From Paramyrothecium sp. XJ0827 (lineage: Eukaryota; Ascomycota; Sordariomycetes; Hypocreales; Stachybotryaceae), in NCBI GenBank assembly GCA_020881915.1, contig JAJFPB010000001.1, positions 6,200,001 to 6,264,000 on the forward strand: DNA of 64,000 nt, in the 5' to 3' direction. Position numbers and translations under genes: made by a program. This document shows positions 63,505 through 64,000 of this stretch, one piece after another (positions within the stretch are counted from its first letter, which is position 1; the number at the start of each line of letters is the position of its first letter). Under the pieces are notes generated by a model. It was not told where the DNA came from, made no database searches, and saw only the letters and a list, made by a program, of their open reading frames with translations.

Positions 63505-64000
63505 ACATAGGTGCCCTTTGAGAATTTGCCATGTTTTGTGGGTATGATAAATGTATTGATGAATAAGATACGCTCGTGTCAAATCCATTTAGGCACGAAC
63601 ATGAAGATTTCACGCAGCTATCATCATGTATCCTAACATAAATGAGAAGAAAGAATGAAGCACTGCTGCTTAATGCTTGTTGCAAATAACAAAACCCTCT
63701 GGCAATAACCAAGTAGCCAAGAATGTTTCGCTTTGCTTCTAAAGGTACAAATAAAGGTCTAGGACTAACAAAGGAAACCCTGCGTCATTGCTGCTTTGCC
63801 GTAAATTAAGAAACTGTAACGGTATAAATCGTCTTTCCAACGCCCCAGGCGCAACAAACACCGCTTTTGTGAATGTGTCGGAATCGTAGAACCACAAAAA
63901 TCATGGCCAACCTGCTTTTGAGGTTGTGTGACAGCTCATCGTTGCGATGGCCTCCGATCAACTCCGCTGAGCTCGTGTGTTATGTTCGCCGTCGGTAGTT
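63505..64000. other. 3' flank of the AAA+ gene to window edge
   Basis: AT-rich 3' UTR-like sequence. A minus-strand open frame (63712-63206) overlaps the AAA+ coding end and is not called. Nothing else is recognised. Confidence 0.4.

Overview
The window is nuclear DNA of a filamentous ascomycete (Pezizomycotina, most likely Sordariomycetes). Genes carry many short spliceosomal introns (about 47-120 bp) with GT(A/G)NGT donors and CTAAC/CTGAC-type branch sites. Genes lie on both strands without operons, separated by long leaders. The family content is typical of such fungi: HET domain proteins, an AA9 lytic polysaccharide monooxygenase, a fungal P450, GMC oxidase, xylitol dehydrogenase, and small secreted proline-rich and cysteine-rich proteins. 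No rRNA, tRNA, CRISPR array or intact transposon was recognised. All exon boundaries are my own, read from splice signals plus reading-frame continuity and family motifs.

Layout. 0-9 kb is accessory: a partial coiled-coil gene at the left edge, an intact HET gene, and a tandem trio of diverged unknown paralogues (4.6-8.8 kb) whose middle copy is broken by a stop codon. 10-26 kb is mostly conserved core: a disordered stress-type protein, xylitol dehydrogenase (D-xylose/L-arabinose catabolism), a MARVEL protein, a Cmc1-like twin CX9C mitochondrial protein, a 604-aa membrane-anchored protein, UTP11 (rRNA processing), a small mitochondrial membrane protein, an aminoglycoside-phosphotransferase-like kinase and FAD synthetase. 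27-36 kb holds a frameshifted F-box-like gene, an 811-aa multispan membrane protein, a 78-aa hydrophilin split by an early intron, and an exonuclease III/AP-endonuclease-family protein.

36-47 kb is oxidoreductase-rich and accessory: P450, AA9 LPMO, a decayed HET pseudogene, a GMC alcohol oxidase and indoleamine 2,3-dioxygenase. No polyketide synthase, NRPS or terpene synthase backbone lies inside the window, so I do not call a biosynthetic cluster. 47-64 kb holds an ankyrin-type protein, two neighbouring small secreted proteins, a predicted papain-like thiol enzyme divergent from an MFS transporter, a FAD monooxygenase and a large AAA+ ATPase.

The most interesting items are the tandem paralogue trio with a conserved phase-1 intron, the hydrophilin gene with a 22-bp first exon, the Cmc1 intron that interrupts a CX9C motif yet is stop-free and a multiple of three, the HET pseudogene with separable lesions, and the repeated need for AAG 3' splice sites.
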